This document shows, in pieces, positions 8,364 through 15,889 of a DNA stretch of 64,000 nt. Location of the stretch: NCBI RefSeq assembly GCF_022370635.2, contig NZ_CP092362.2, positions 4,278,001 to 4,342,000 on the forward strand, given 5' to 3'. The position numbers and the translations under genes are program-made. The notes under the pieces were generated by a model. It was given only the letters and a program-made list of their open reading frames with translations, did not search any database and was not told where the DNA came from. Source of the stretch: Mycolicibacterium crocinum (GTDB taxonomy: Bacteria > Actinomycetota > Actinomycetes > Mycobacteriales > Mycobacteriaceae). Positions within the stretch are counted from its first letter, which is position 1. Each line of letters starts with the position of its first letter.

Positions 8364-8856
8364 TCAAAACCGGAGGTGTCGGCGCTTACTGCGCCACAAC
8401 CAGTCTCGCACCCCTTGTGCAAATGTGCCAGGATTCTTCTTGGGGGTCTTAAGTGAAAGCCTAAGGGAGGCATAGGCTTTGGTATGCATTGAGAATAGAT
8501 GAAGGTGGGTTCGGAATGGACGGGAATGGCCCAGCGGAGAGGAGAGGGAAGACCTGAAGATTGAAGATTGGGTGGCGCTCGCCCGCAGCGGCGGTGACGG
8601 GGCCGCACCAATGCATCGCCTAGCAGTTCGGTCAGGATTCGCGCATCGCAGCTTCTCCACCTCAGCTGCGCTGCGACACGGGTTCGATAGCGCGAGGCGT
8701 CCGAATCCCTCCGCTAAAGGGTGCTGGACTCTTAGTCGCGGGCGTAGAACAGAAGCGCCTGCGGCGCGCGGGCATTCAGTCGACCACCTTGGCGGGCCCA
8801 GGTCAGTGGACCGTGAGGGCACGACGGAAGCGCGCCTCGCCGCCTTTGGAAGACGG
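8364..8856. other. gene-free stretch upstream of relaxase, candidate oriT region
   Basis: About 490 bp between the relaxase start and the end of the exonuclease gene hold no convincing gene. A 159-codon plus-strand frame (8572-9051) and a 209-codon minus frame look like chance frames. Two hairpins are visible: AAAGCCTA at 8456-8463 with TAGGCTTT at 8473-8480 (9-nt loop), and CGCAGCT at 8647-8653 with AGCTGCG at 8664-8670 (10-nt loop). MobF relaxases usually nick next to a hairpin close to their own gene, so this is the best place for oriT. That is inference from position. Confidence 0.4.
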
Positions 8857-10563
8857 TCAGTACGCGAAATACTCAGGTTCCGGATCGCGATCCAGCTCTC
8901 GGGGACGCCAGGTGGGCCGCCAATAGGCGTCCCGTTCAGCGGCATAATCATTCCGTCTGGCCGCGTATTCGTCGATCTCGCGCTGACGTTCAAAGGCCTT
9001 CAGCTCGGCGTCTTTGATCGCCTCCTCCAGCCGCTCGGCTGCCTGCCCTGAGGTCACCATCGGCACACCGAACTTGCGCGCCGAGTTGTGTTTTGCATCC
9101 GTGGAATCCGGAGTATCGGTGGCCATCCACGCAACGGTCTTTGTGATATTGATTGCTAGCTTCGCTCCATACCGCTCAGCACGTTGGCGAAGTTCAACCA
9201 TCGCTTGCCCATCCCCGACGATCCCAATTCGGAGCCCTTTGAGGTAGCGGGCCTCAGGGGAAGGGGTGGGCTCGACGCACGAATCCATCACGGCCTTGAG
9301 GTCTGCTGCTAGGTCTCCTAGACCAAGGGCATCAGCCAACAGGTACATTTCTCGCCGCCGCACCGGCGAGAGCGAAACCCAGTCCGCGTCTTTGTCGTCG
9401 ACGAACGTGACGTCCCAGGCCTGTCGGTGAAGATCGCGTAGTTGGGTTCCGGTCAAACGGGTCCGACAGGCCTGCTCCGTCAGGCTCCTCGATTCCTCAT
9501 AGGTCAGCCGCCCGTCTTCGACGCATTCCGCCAGTAAGGCGAGATACTTTTCGACCTCGCCGGTGTCACCGGCGCGAGCACGGCTTGATTGGGGGAACGA
9601 CGCCAGCAGTGCGGCAACAGACGAATCCCCCGCCGCCGCGGGGCGACAACGCATTTGACACTCCCACTGTGAAGAACTCGGCGCAGTCGGGGGCGGATGC
9701 TGCGTGAGATTGAGCGGGGTGGGGGCAGCGTTGAGAAGCCATAGCAGAATCGCACGTATCGCCCGCGCATCCCCCAATGCGGTGTGATTGTTGGGCGGGA
9801 ACTCACCCGTGGCGGTCTTGTACATCACGGTCAGGCTGTATGCGCGTCCGTCCAGTTGCCGCCGTGAGGTCTGCAGCGTGCACAAACCCACGACCGGAGG
9901 CAACGGTAGTCGCGCACGATCGGCAGCCGACGTAAGGAAGCTTTCCTCGAACTCGAAGTTATGGGCCACCAGGACAGTGCCGGCAATGAAAGCAAATGCC
10001 TCACGCAATGCATCGGCGATATTCGGGGCGCCATCGAGGTCGGAGTCAGAAATTTGGTGGACGTCGCGCGCCTCCCGTGTGGACCCTGGATTGTTCACCA
10101 TCGTCGCGAACTCATCGATGATGTGTCCGTCGGCGGTGAACTTGACCAACCCGATTTCGACTATCCGATCGGTGTCGCCGTCGAGTCCGGTCGTCTCCAG
10201 GTCAATCGCGGTAAAGACAGCTTGTCCCGCGCCAAGACCGGTCGCGTGCCGGGTAAGCGTTGTGCGCGGAATCCTCTGTCGACGTGCAATTCCGAGCGAT
10301 GGGGATACGGCCGCCGGGGCCTCGCCGAAACGGGGCGCGCCGTACTGCTGGCTAGGTTGAGCCGGACGGCTCGGCCTAGAAACGACGGGCCTCACAGCGG
10401 GTGCGCTGGGCGGCGGCCTGCGAGTGGTCGCCGTCCGGGTTGAGTACTTCACGATCAGGTAGGCGGCGCCGGCAATGACCCCGACTATTAGGACAACCCA
10501 CCAGTACTTGATGAGCAATGCAATGGCGAACAGCACCGCGCCTACGCCAATTAGCTCTTTCAT
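8857..10563 (-). CDS. membrane-anchored DnaQ-type 3'-5' exonuclease with BRCT domain
   Basis: This is a 568-residue protein. Residues 1-40 form one or two hydrophobic segments (IGVGAVLFAIALLI, VVLIVGVIAGAAYLIV). A Pro/Ala-rich linker follows to about 110, then a DEDD exonuclease domain (about 115-290) with ExoI DLETTG at 121 and the late HTALGDARA motif. A helical middle region comes next, then a BRCT domain (about 445-515) with LKGLRIGIVGDG at its start, and a charged C-terminal tail. Exonuclease-BRCT pairs occur in actinobacterial DnaQ-like proteins, but a membrane tether is odd for a DNA enzyme. It stands alone on the minus strand inside the element. It may process incoming or transferred single-stranded DNA, or act on RNA; neither is shown. 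Confidence 0.8.
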   Translation of the reverse strand: MKELIGVGAVLFAIALLIKYWWVVLIVGVIAGAAYLIVKYSTRTATTRRPPPSAPAVRPVVSRPSRPAQPSQQYGAPRFGEAPAAVSPSLGIARRQRIPRTTLTRHATGLGAGQAVFTAIDLETTGLDGDTDRIVEIGLVKFTADGHIIDEFATMVNNPGSTREARDVHQISDSDLDGAPNIADALREAFAFIAGTVLVAHNFEFEESFLTSAADRARLPLPPVVGLCTLQTSRRQLDGRAYSLTVMYKTATGEFPPNNHTALGDARAIRAILLWLLNAAPTPLNLTQHPPPTAPSSSQWECQMRCRPAAAGDSSVAALLASFPQSSRARAGDTGEVEKYLALLAECVEDGRLTYEESRSLTEQACRTRLTGTQLRDLHRQAWDVTFVDDKDADWVSLSPVRRREMYLLADALGLGDLAADLKAVMDSCVEPTPSPEARYLKGLRIGIVGDGQAMVELRQRAERYGAKLAINITKTVAWMATDTPDSTDAKHNSARKFGVPMVTSGQAAERLEEAIKDAELKAFERQREIDEYAARRNDYAAERDAYWRPTWRPRELDRDPEPEYFAY

Positions 10564-10739
10564 CCGAATCCCCCGATCAGATATACCCCAAACGAACCAT
10601 TAACGGCTTAGCACATCAGGTTCGGGGCCGAGGCGTAATCCGGCCCGGCCACTGACAGGCAATCGGGCATAGCTTCCCGCACATGCTCCAGAGCGGTATC
10701 GACTCCTACTTCGTCCGACCTCGTGCTGTCGGGGCAAGG

Positions 10740-11915
10740 TCAGCCACGTCGGCCGGCGCGTTCGGCGAATGCGTCGAGCGCGGCGAGTATTTCCGGAGAA
10801 CGCCAGACTCTGTTGCGGGGTCCGTTGGTTGTCTCGATGAGGATTCCCGCTTTCGTGAGCGGGTTGAGGTAGCGGTGAGCATTGGTGGACTCGATGCCGA
10901 GTTCTTGCGCCAGTAGGACGGCGTTGACGACCGGGCGCCGGGTCAACAAGTCGGCGACCTTCCACACCGCGGAGTCCGAGCGCGCGGTGATCACACCGTT
11001 CCAGCTCTCCCGGATCTCGCGAAGATCGGCGACCAGTTGCCGCCCGTTGTCGATCGCCAAAATGGTGGCTCGCGAGAAGCTTTCGACGATCGGCGCGGCG
11101 TCACCATCGCGATAGCTCGTCAATGCGGCGAAGTACGCGCCGGTATCGGCCAGCAGCCCGGCTGAGACTGGCACCGTCACCTGATGCGTCAACCCCTTGT
11201 TGCGCAGCATCGCCTGTACCAACGCTCGGCCCGTGCGGCCGTTGCCGTCCGTGAAGGGGTGAATGGTTTCGAATTGTGCATGGCTCACCGCGATCTGCGG
11301 CAGCGCAGGTATATCGACCCGGTTCGCGAACGCGATCAGATCGCTGATCGCCCCCCGGATTAACTCATGGCGCGGGCCGACGAACGTCGCGCCGATCGGG
11401 GTGGTCCCACCTCCGATCCAGACCGGTTCAGTGCGGAACTCGCCTGGCGTGTGGCGGGGATCGTTGGTCATCAGTGCGCGGTGCATCGCTCGAATCGCGT
11501 CGGCGTCCACAGTGTCGGACAGGGTGACCGCGGCTTGCATCGCCGCGGTGTTAGCGACAACCAGGGCCGCGTTCTGCTTGGCTTTTCCGCCGGGCAACTC
11601 GGCCTCGCCGATTGCGCGTGCTGAGGCGGTGAGATTTTCAATCTGCGAACTCGCGGCGGACTCCGACCTCAGTAGCACCGACGCGAAGGGTGCGATCTCT
11701 CCGCCGAGCTCGGCATCGAATCGCACTACCTCGCGGCTGGCCAACTCCGCGCCGGCCAGCACCGTCGGCGCAAGGTCTAGGGCTAGGTCAGCGATGCTGG
11801 CAGGCAGCACGGGGTGATAGGTGCCGTACTTCGGCAGCGCTCGCCCGGCGTGCCTCCTGCCTTGCGGCTCCCACCGCACGTTCTCGCGTACGACGGGGCT
11901 AAGTGAAGTCACCAT
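10740..11915 (-). CDS. Fic-domain AMPylase, class II, with C-terminal winged helix
   Basis: This 391-residue Fic protein has the active-site motif HPFTDGNGRTGR at 219-230 complete, with the catalytic His and the phosphate-binding loop. The N-terminal inhibitory helix of class II Fic proteins is present as SSQIEN (Ser89, Glu93, Asn94), so the enzyme is probably self-inhibited. A Fic_N domain fills residues 1-110, and the last 90 residues look like a winged helix (LGIESTNAHRYLNPLTKAG). Overall layout resembles the SoFic type. The start codon lies inside a palindrome (11899-11935), fitting autoregulation through the winged helix. It is encoded alone within the element. Target proteins are unknown. 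Confidence 0.9.
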   Translation of the reverse strand: MVTSLSPVVRENVRWEPQGRRHAGRALPKYGTYHPVLPASIADLALDLAPTVLAGAELASREVVRFDAELGGEIAPFASVLLRSESAASSQIENLTASARAIGEAELPGGKAKQNAALVVANTAAMQAAVTLSDTVDADAIRAMHRALMTNDPRHTPGEFRTEPVWIGGGTTPIGATFVGPRHELIRGAISDLIAFANRVDIPALPQIAVSHAQFETIHPFTDGNGRTGRALVQAMLRNKGLTHQVTVPVSAGLLADTGAYFAALTSYRDGDAAPIVESFSRATILAIDNGRQLVADLREIRESWNGVITARSDSAVWKVADLLTRRPVVNAVLLAQELGIESTNAHRYLNPLTKAGILIETTNGPRNRVWRSPEILAALDAFAERAGRRG

Positions 11916-11935
11916 TGCAGTTTAACTTCACTTAG
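11899..11935. promoter_or_regulatory. palindromic operator over the fic start codon
   Basis: CTAAGTGAAGTCA (11899-11911) and TAACTTCACTTAG (11923-11935) form 13-bp inverted arms with one mismatch and an 11-bp spacer that contains the fic ATG. Further half-sites follow (GAAGTTA at 11946, GTTAACTTC at 11961). The arm CTAAGTGAAGTTA also occurs intact at 20575-20587, upstream of the relBE-like locus. The arrangement suggests a repressor binding site. The protein that binds it is not known; the Fic C-terminal winged helix is one candidate. Confidence 0.6.
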
Positions 11936-11972
11936 CATTCTTAATGAAGTTACAAGGCGGAGTTAACTTCAG

Positions 11973-12332
11973 CTATGGCGCGGTGCGGGTTCCCGGCGTC
12001 GGCGACACTTGGTGGTTGTTTAGGCATGGAGCAGCGGGTGCGGGTGGAGGATCAGTTTGCGGCGTGTCGCTAGGGAAACGGCCCGCGAGTGCCGTGAGCA
12101 TGTCGACGAGGCTGCGCCGGGCCACCGCGAGTGTTGTTAGATTGCCCTCGGTCTCGTAGGTCTGCATGGCTCTTTGGTTGGCGACGTGGTCGCTCAGCTG
12201 GCTTTGCAGCTTTTCTATCTGTTGGTCAACGGCCTGTAATTCACGCTGTAGCTCAGCGCGGAAGTGGTCGGCCTGGGATTGGTCAGCAGCCCGATTGGCG
12301 GCGGACTGGACCCCGAAACGCTCGGCGGTCAT
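11973..12332 (-). CDS. hypothetical coiled-coil protein
   Basis: This 119-residue protein has a long Gln/Leu-rich helix at about residues 10-60, including HFRAELQRELQAVDQQIEKL, which looks like a coiled coil. A Pro/Ala-rich disordered tail follows. No signal peptide, membrane segment or known motif is visible. It is in the same orientation as the fic gene and the small gene at 12372, with 40-60 bp gaps, so it may share a transcript with one of them. Function unknown. Confidence 0.5.
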   Translation of the reverse strand: MTAERFGVQSAANRAADQSQADHFRAELQRELQAVDQQIEKLQSQLSDHVANQRAMQTYETEGNLTTLAVARRSLVDMLTALAGRFPSDTPQTDPPPAPAAPCLNNHQVSPTPGTRTAP

Positions 12333-12371
12333 AGCCCTTACAAGGTAACGCAGGGTTTACGACAAAATGCG

Positions 12372-12575
12372 CTACGACCTGACGAGCTGAGCCAAACGAT
12401 TGGTGGCGTGCTTCTCGACGAAGAGCGGGATGAAGTCACGGATCGGACGTCCGTCGAATCGCCCGAACTCCTCGCTGACCGTACGGGCGACCTGGTCACG
12501 CTCGATGTGGGGATATGCACCGGCCAGCCGCTGCGTCAGCTGGTCCATGATCTGCTGCTCGGTCACAGTCACCAC
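12372..12575 (-). CDS. small three-helix-bundle protein
   Basis: This 67-residue protein reads HIERDQVARTVSEEFGRFDG then RPIRDFIPLFVEKHA. I associate this pattern with a small actinobacterial family annotated as three-helix bundle dimerisation domain proteins (DUF3562-like). Two in-frame GTG codons at its start make the exact N-terminus uncertain by one residue. It lies upstream of the coiled-coil gene on the same strand and is divergent from the FetB-like permease. The role is unknown, possibly a partner or regulatory subunit. Confidence 0.6.
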   Translation of the reverse strand: MVTVTEQQIMDQLTQRLAGAYPHIERDQVARTVSEEFGRFDGRPIRDFIPLFVEKHATNRLAQLVRS

Positions 12576-12703
12576 ATAGTCAGATTGCGTCTACGCCGGT
12601 GGCACGTCAAGAGGCCAGAGACCCCGTTGAGTGAGAGCGAGTCGGCCCGTTCGCCAGAGCAGACATGCCACGAACGCCGGCGGTGATCATCTGAGCCGAC
12701 AGA

Positions 12704-13477
12704 ATGGATGCCGTGCAGTTGTCGCAACACATCGTGGGCCTGCCGCTGGTCGTCGTCTGTGTGGTGATGGTGATTGCCGCCGCGGCGATCTATTGGTCGA
12801 CGGCCCTGGGCTCGCCGTGGACGGTGCCGCGCGCCGCAACTCGTGCAGTGCTGCAGTTGGCCGCTGTGGCTGCGATTCTCACGGCTGCATTGCGCAATCT
12901 CGGGACGTCGGTGGGTGTGCTCGCGGTGATGTTCGTCGCCGCTGCGGTCACTGCTGCGCGGCGTAGCCGGTCCAATCGTTCCTGGCTTCTGGCGGCCGCG
13001 CTCGGGACGGGCATGACCGCGGTGCTGCCCCTGCTGCTCGCGTCGGGGTTGGTGCCGCTCACGGGCGTCGCCCTGGTGCCCATCGTCGGAATCCTTCTGG
13101 GAAGTACCATGACCGCGGTCTCGGTGGCCGCACGCCGTGCACTGGATACCCTCGGCACACGCGCCGGTGAGGTGGAAGCGCTCCTGAGCTTGGGATTCAC
13201 CGATCGGCTTGCTCGAATGGAGATGATCGGCCCTACAGCCGCCGACGCCCTTCTACCGAACCTTGATCAGACCAGGACAGTAGGTCTGGTGACGCTTCCG
13301 GGCGCCTTCGTCGGCGTGCTGCTGAGCACGGGTTCGGCAATACAGGCAGGTGCGGTGCAGATCTTGATTCTGCTGTCCATTCTGCTGTCTCAGACATGTG
13401 CCGTTGCCGTCACACTCGAGTTGATCGCACGGGGTGCTATCCATCGCGTGGGCCATGCCCCAGGAGCGCGACAGTGA
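12704..13477 (+). CDS. FetB-like (UPF0014) metal-export permease
   Basis: This 257-residue protein has about seven hydrophobic segments and matches the UPF0014/FetB family, including TRAVLQLAAVAAIL, the GILLGSTMTAVSVAARRAL stretch and LGFTDRLARMEMIGPTAADALLPNLDQTRTVGLVTLPGAFVG split across adjacent helices. In Escherichia coli FetB pairs with the ATPase FetA to export iron or confer peroxide resistance. No FetA-type ATPase gene is adjacent. It is followed convergently, 19 bp away, by the COG4705 protein. Cargo of the integrated element; the substrate metal cannot be read from the sequence. Confidence 0.85.
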   Translation: MDAVQLSQHIVGLPLVVVCVVMVIAAAAIYWSTALGSPWTVPRAATRAVLQLAAVAAILTAALRNLGTSVGVLAVMFVAAAVTAARRSRSNRSWLLAAALGTGMTAVLPLLLASGLVPLTGVALVPIVGILLGSTMTAVSVAARRALDTLGTRAGEVEALLSLGFTDRLARMEMIGPTAADALLPNLDQTRTVGLVTLPGAFVGVLLSTGSAIQAGAVQILILLSILLSQTCAVAVTLELIARGAIHRVGHAPGARQ

Positions 13478-13496
13478 CGGACTACCAAAAGACAAG

Positions 13497-14777
13497 TCAG
13501 CCAAGCGCATTGGACAGTGCGGTGAGGCTGGCGATTTCACTCGCACGGTCGGGACTAGCTGCCCTCACAGCGTGCAGGGCTTGGTCGATCTGACTGTCAA
13601 GGCGGCTCCATGCGGACTCATCCATCGGTCGCAGGGTGGATTCGTCGTCGTCCCAAGCGGTTTCGAGCTCCGTGATCGTAGTTTTTGCGCCGCTCTGGTC
13701 CCCGGCTCTCACTTTGACGAGGGTGGCGTCCACGATCGAGCGCAGTCGCGCCATCTCGGGTGCCGGGAAGTGGGCGGTTGACGGCCCCGGGTTCCCCGGC
13801 AGGGTCGGCACGCTGGCGGTCGGGGCGACCGCAGCCGGGACGTCTGACTCTTCGTCGTCGGCGAGGCTTTCGTGAGGCCGCGAGCCGGCCCAGACAAGGA
13901 GGGCCGCAGTGGACGCGGCGACGATCAAGTAGTAGCCGAGTAGAACACGCTCTCGACCGGGAGTGGTGGTCACGATCGGTGTATGGCTGCCGTCGTAACT
14001 TTCCAGTACGTCGACGCGGCTATAGGTGAGGTAGCCGACCGTCGCCAGGATTGCGGCCAGGAAGGCGGCGCTAGTGACGGCGGTGCCGATGCCGAGGCCG
14101 CCCTGCGACCACGGCAAGCCCAGCCAGTCACCGAGGTTGGCGCCCAGCGGCCGGGTGAGGATGTAGGCCAGCCAGAAGGACAGCACCGCGTTGGCACCTA
14201 GACGCCAACCGATGGCGATCGCGACGATCAAACTTGCGGGCAGCAGGACTGCGATGCCTGGGCTCCAGCCGGTGATCTGCAGCGTCCAGTCACCGACGGC
14301 CGTCCCGAGGGCGAAGGTGATTAGGACCGCAAGCCAGTAGAAGAGTTCTCGGGGTCGTGTCACGATGCTGTGGATAGACAGCGTCCGCTCTCGCGAATAC
14401 CACGAGGCGAACACAACACCCAGTGCGACGGCGAAGGCGCCGGTGCTCACCGCAAGTGGGACACCGAGCTGGTCGGTGAGGATGTCGGTATAGAGCGTGC
14501 CGGTCACCGACAACACCACGACGGTCAGCCAGTACACGAACGGCACGTAGCGGCTCAGGCTGACCTGCCAGGCGAGGACGACGGCGAGCACGGCGGTGAA
14601 GACCAATGCGGTAGCGATCAATCCGACGCCGAGTGTCATGTTGATCCAATCGGCGAAGCTTTCGCCGACGGTGGTGCAGAGGATCTTGATCAGCCAGAAC
14701 CACAGGGTGACTTCGGGGACCTTGCTGAGCAGGGTGCGCCCGGTCGTCGGCGTGCCAGTCCTGGTCGTCTCCGTCAC
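13497..14777 (-). CDS. COG4705-type membrane protein with C-terminal extracytoplasmic domain
   Basis: This 426-residue protein has about eight membrane segments in residues 25-300, with an internal duplication typical of the COG4705 family: each half carries a Lys/Thr-x-x-Glu/Gly-x-x-x-Asp-W/Y pattern, for example LCTTVGESFADWINM and LGTAVGDWTLQITG. The last 130 residues after a final segment (VLLGYYLIVAASTAALLVWAG) are Pro/Asp-rich with a helical tail. The transport substrate is unknown; this family often sits beside metal or stress genes. A 17-bp direct-repeat site (14801-14817) lies 24 bp upstream of its ATG, linking it to the two-component system of the element. Confidence 0.72.
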   Translation of the reverse strand: MTETTRTGTPTTGRTLLSKVPEVTLWFWLIKILCTTVGESFADWINMTLGVGLIATALVFTAVLAVVLAWQVSLSRYVPFVYWLTVVVLSVTGTLYTDILTDQLGVPLAVSTGAFAVALGVVFASWYSRERTLSIHSIVTRPRELFYWLAVLITFALGTAVGDWTLQITGWSPGIAVLLPASLIVAIAIGWRLGANAVLSFWLAYILTRPLGANLGDWLGLPWSQGGLGIGTAVTSAAFLAAILATVGYLTYSRVDVLESYDGSHTPIVTTTPGRERVLLGYYLIVAASTAALLVWAGSRPHESLADDEESDVPAAVAPTASVPTLPGNPGPSTAHFPAPEMARLRSIVDATLVKVRAGDQSGAKTTITELETAWDDDESTLRPMDESAWSRLDSQIDQALHAVRAASPDRASEIASLTALSNALG

Positions 14778-14800
14778 GTCACGGACCGTAGGCGGCGGTC

Positions 14801-14817
14801 GCTGAGTACTCGCTGAG
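14801..14817 (+). promoter_or_regulatory. direct-repeat site, copy 1 (upstream of COG4705 gene)
   Basis: GCTGAGTACTCGCTGAG contains two GCTGAG half-sites (14801, 14812) exactly 11 bp apart, one helical turn, as OmpR-family regulators prefer. Two close relatives occur at 18284-18300 and 19119-19135, both next to genes of the same cargo block. It sits between the COG4705 gene (leftwards) and the ZIP gene (rightwards). Confidence 0.55.
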
Positions 14818-14847
14818 AGACAGTAGCCGGACCGAAAGCCGATGTGC

Positions 14848-14866
14848 TTAGGTGAGGCTCACCATC
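14848..14866 (+). promoter_or_regulatory. DtxR/IdeR-like metal box upstream of the ZIP gene
   Basis: TTAGGTGAGGCTCACCATC matches 14 of 19 positions of the IdeR/DtxR consensus TTAGGTTAGGCTAACCTAA and has a perfect 6-bp dyad, GGTGAG/CTCACC, around a central G. It is 46 bp before the preferred ATG of the ZIP transporter. Iron- or manganese-dependent repression of that gene is the natural inference. Confidence 0.55.
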
Positions 14867-14911
14867 ATCGGTGGGTTCACCAGTCGTAAGCGATTGTTCG
14901 AAGTGGGGAGC

Positions 14912-15724
14912 ATGTCGGCCAGCCAGATTGCCCTGCTCGGCGCCTTCGCCGGGTTCACAATTTTCATTGGCCTGCCCATCGGGCGGTTGCGCACGCCGAT
15001 GCCAACGCTGAAGGCCGGGCTCAACGCGGTCGCGATCGGCATCTTGATCTTTCTGCTGTGGGACGTGTTGGCTCATGCGTGGGAGCCGGTCGACCGGGCG
15101 CTGGCAGCTGGCCGGGTCGCCGATGTGCTGGTGATGGGCGCGTTGCTGGCAGCGACCTTCGGCATCGGTCTTCTGGGGCTGGCCTGGGTGGACGGTTTGC
15201 GAAGTCGAAGCACAACTGCTTCCAGCAGCTTTCAGGCCTCCCCCACCGACACTGTCAGCACCGTGACAGTGACGCACACACGCCGTCTGGCACTGATGAT
15301 TGCCAGCGGGATCGGGTTGCACAATTTCGCCGAAGGCTTGGCGATCGGCAACTCGGCGGCAAGCGGCGAGTTATCCCTGGCGGTGCTGCTCGTCGTCGGG
15401 TTCGCCCTGCACAACGCGACCGAAGGGTTCGGTATCGTCGCGCCCCTGGCGGGACAGCGGCCGTCGTGGGGCTTGTTGATGGTGTTGGGCCTCATCGGAG
15501 GTGGGCCGACTTTCATCGGGACCCTCGTCGGGCAGCGCTTTGTCAGCGAAACAGTGTCGGTCGCGTTTCTCGGCCTGGCGGCTGGCTCCATCCTGTACGT
15601 CGTCATCGAACTTCTCGCCGTAGCCCGGAACGCCAATCTCAAATTGCTGACGGCCTGGGGCGTCTTCATCGGAGTAGTGGCGGGTTTCGCCACTGACGCG
15701 ATCATCACTGCCGCCGGAGCCTGA
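14912..15724 (+). CDS. ZIP-family divalent metal transporter
   Basis: This 270-residue protein has about eight membrane segments. The ZIP metal-site motifs are clear: HNFAEGLAIG in the fourth-helix region and HNATEGFGIVAPL in the fifth. A variable loop with Ser/Thr residues (about 85-115) replaces the His-rich loop of some ZIPs. An upstream in-frame GTG at 14852 would add 20 residues, but it lies within the DtxR-like box, so I prefer the ATG at 14912. Likely role: uptake of zinc, iron or manganese into the cytoplasm. It is cargo of the element and divergent from the COG4705 gene. Confidence 0.85.
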   Translation: MSASQIALLGAFAGFTIFIGLPIGRLRTPMPTLKAGLNAVAIGILIFLLWDVLAHAWEPVDRALAAGRVADVLVMGALLAATFGIGLLGLAWVDGLRSRSTTASSSFQASPTDTVSTVTVTHTRRLALMIASGIGLHNFAEGLAIGNSAASGELSLAVLLVVGFALHNATEGFGIVAPLAGQRPSWGLLMVLGLIGGGPTFIGTLVGQRFVSETVSVAFLGLAAGSILYVVIELLAVARNANLKLLTAWGVFIGVVAGFATDAIITAAGA

Positions 15725-15889
15725 CAGCGTTGCGACGAACCATGCGATCGCAGAAACCCTTGGCCCGCAACGCGTTACTGAGGAGCGGCGTGCTACGCCG
15801 CCTGCTGTTGGCTGCGGTGGCAGCCCGTCCTTGGGAGTCGCCGGGTTCGACGGACGCTACCGCGGCGTCGCAGTCCATGACACCGAGGT

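Noticed and set aside
8364..8993. 209-codon minus-strand frame upstream of the relaxase
   Set aside because: Low-complexity Arg/Pro/Ser composition, no ribosome site, and it overlaps the real exonuclease gene.
8572..9051. possible truncated transposase or HTH start (IEDWVALARSGG)
   Set aside because: The first residues slightly recall transposase N-termini but homology fades at once and the frame runs into the antisense of the exonuclease gene.
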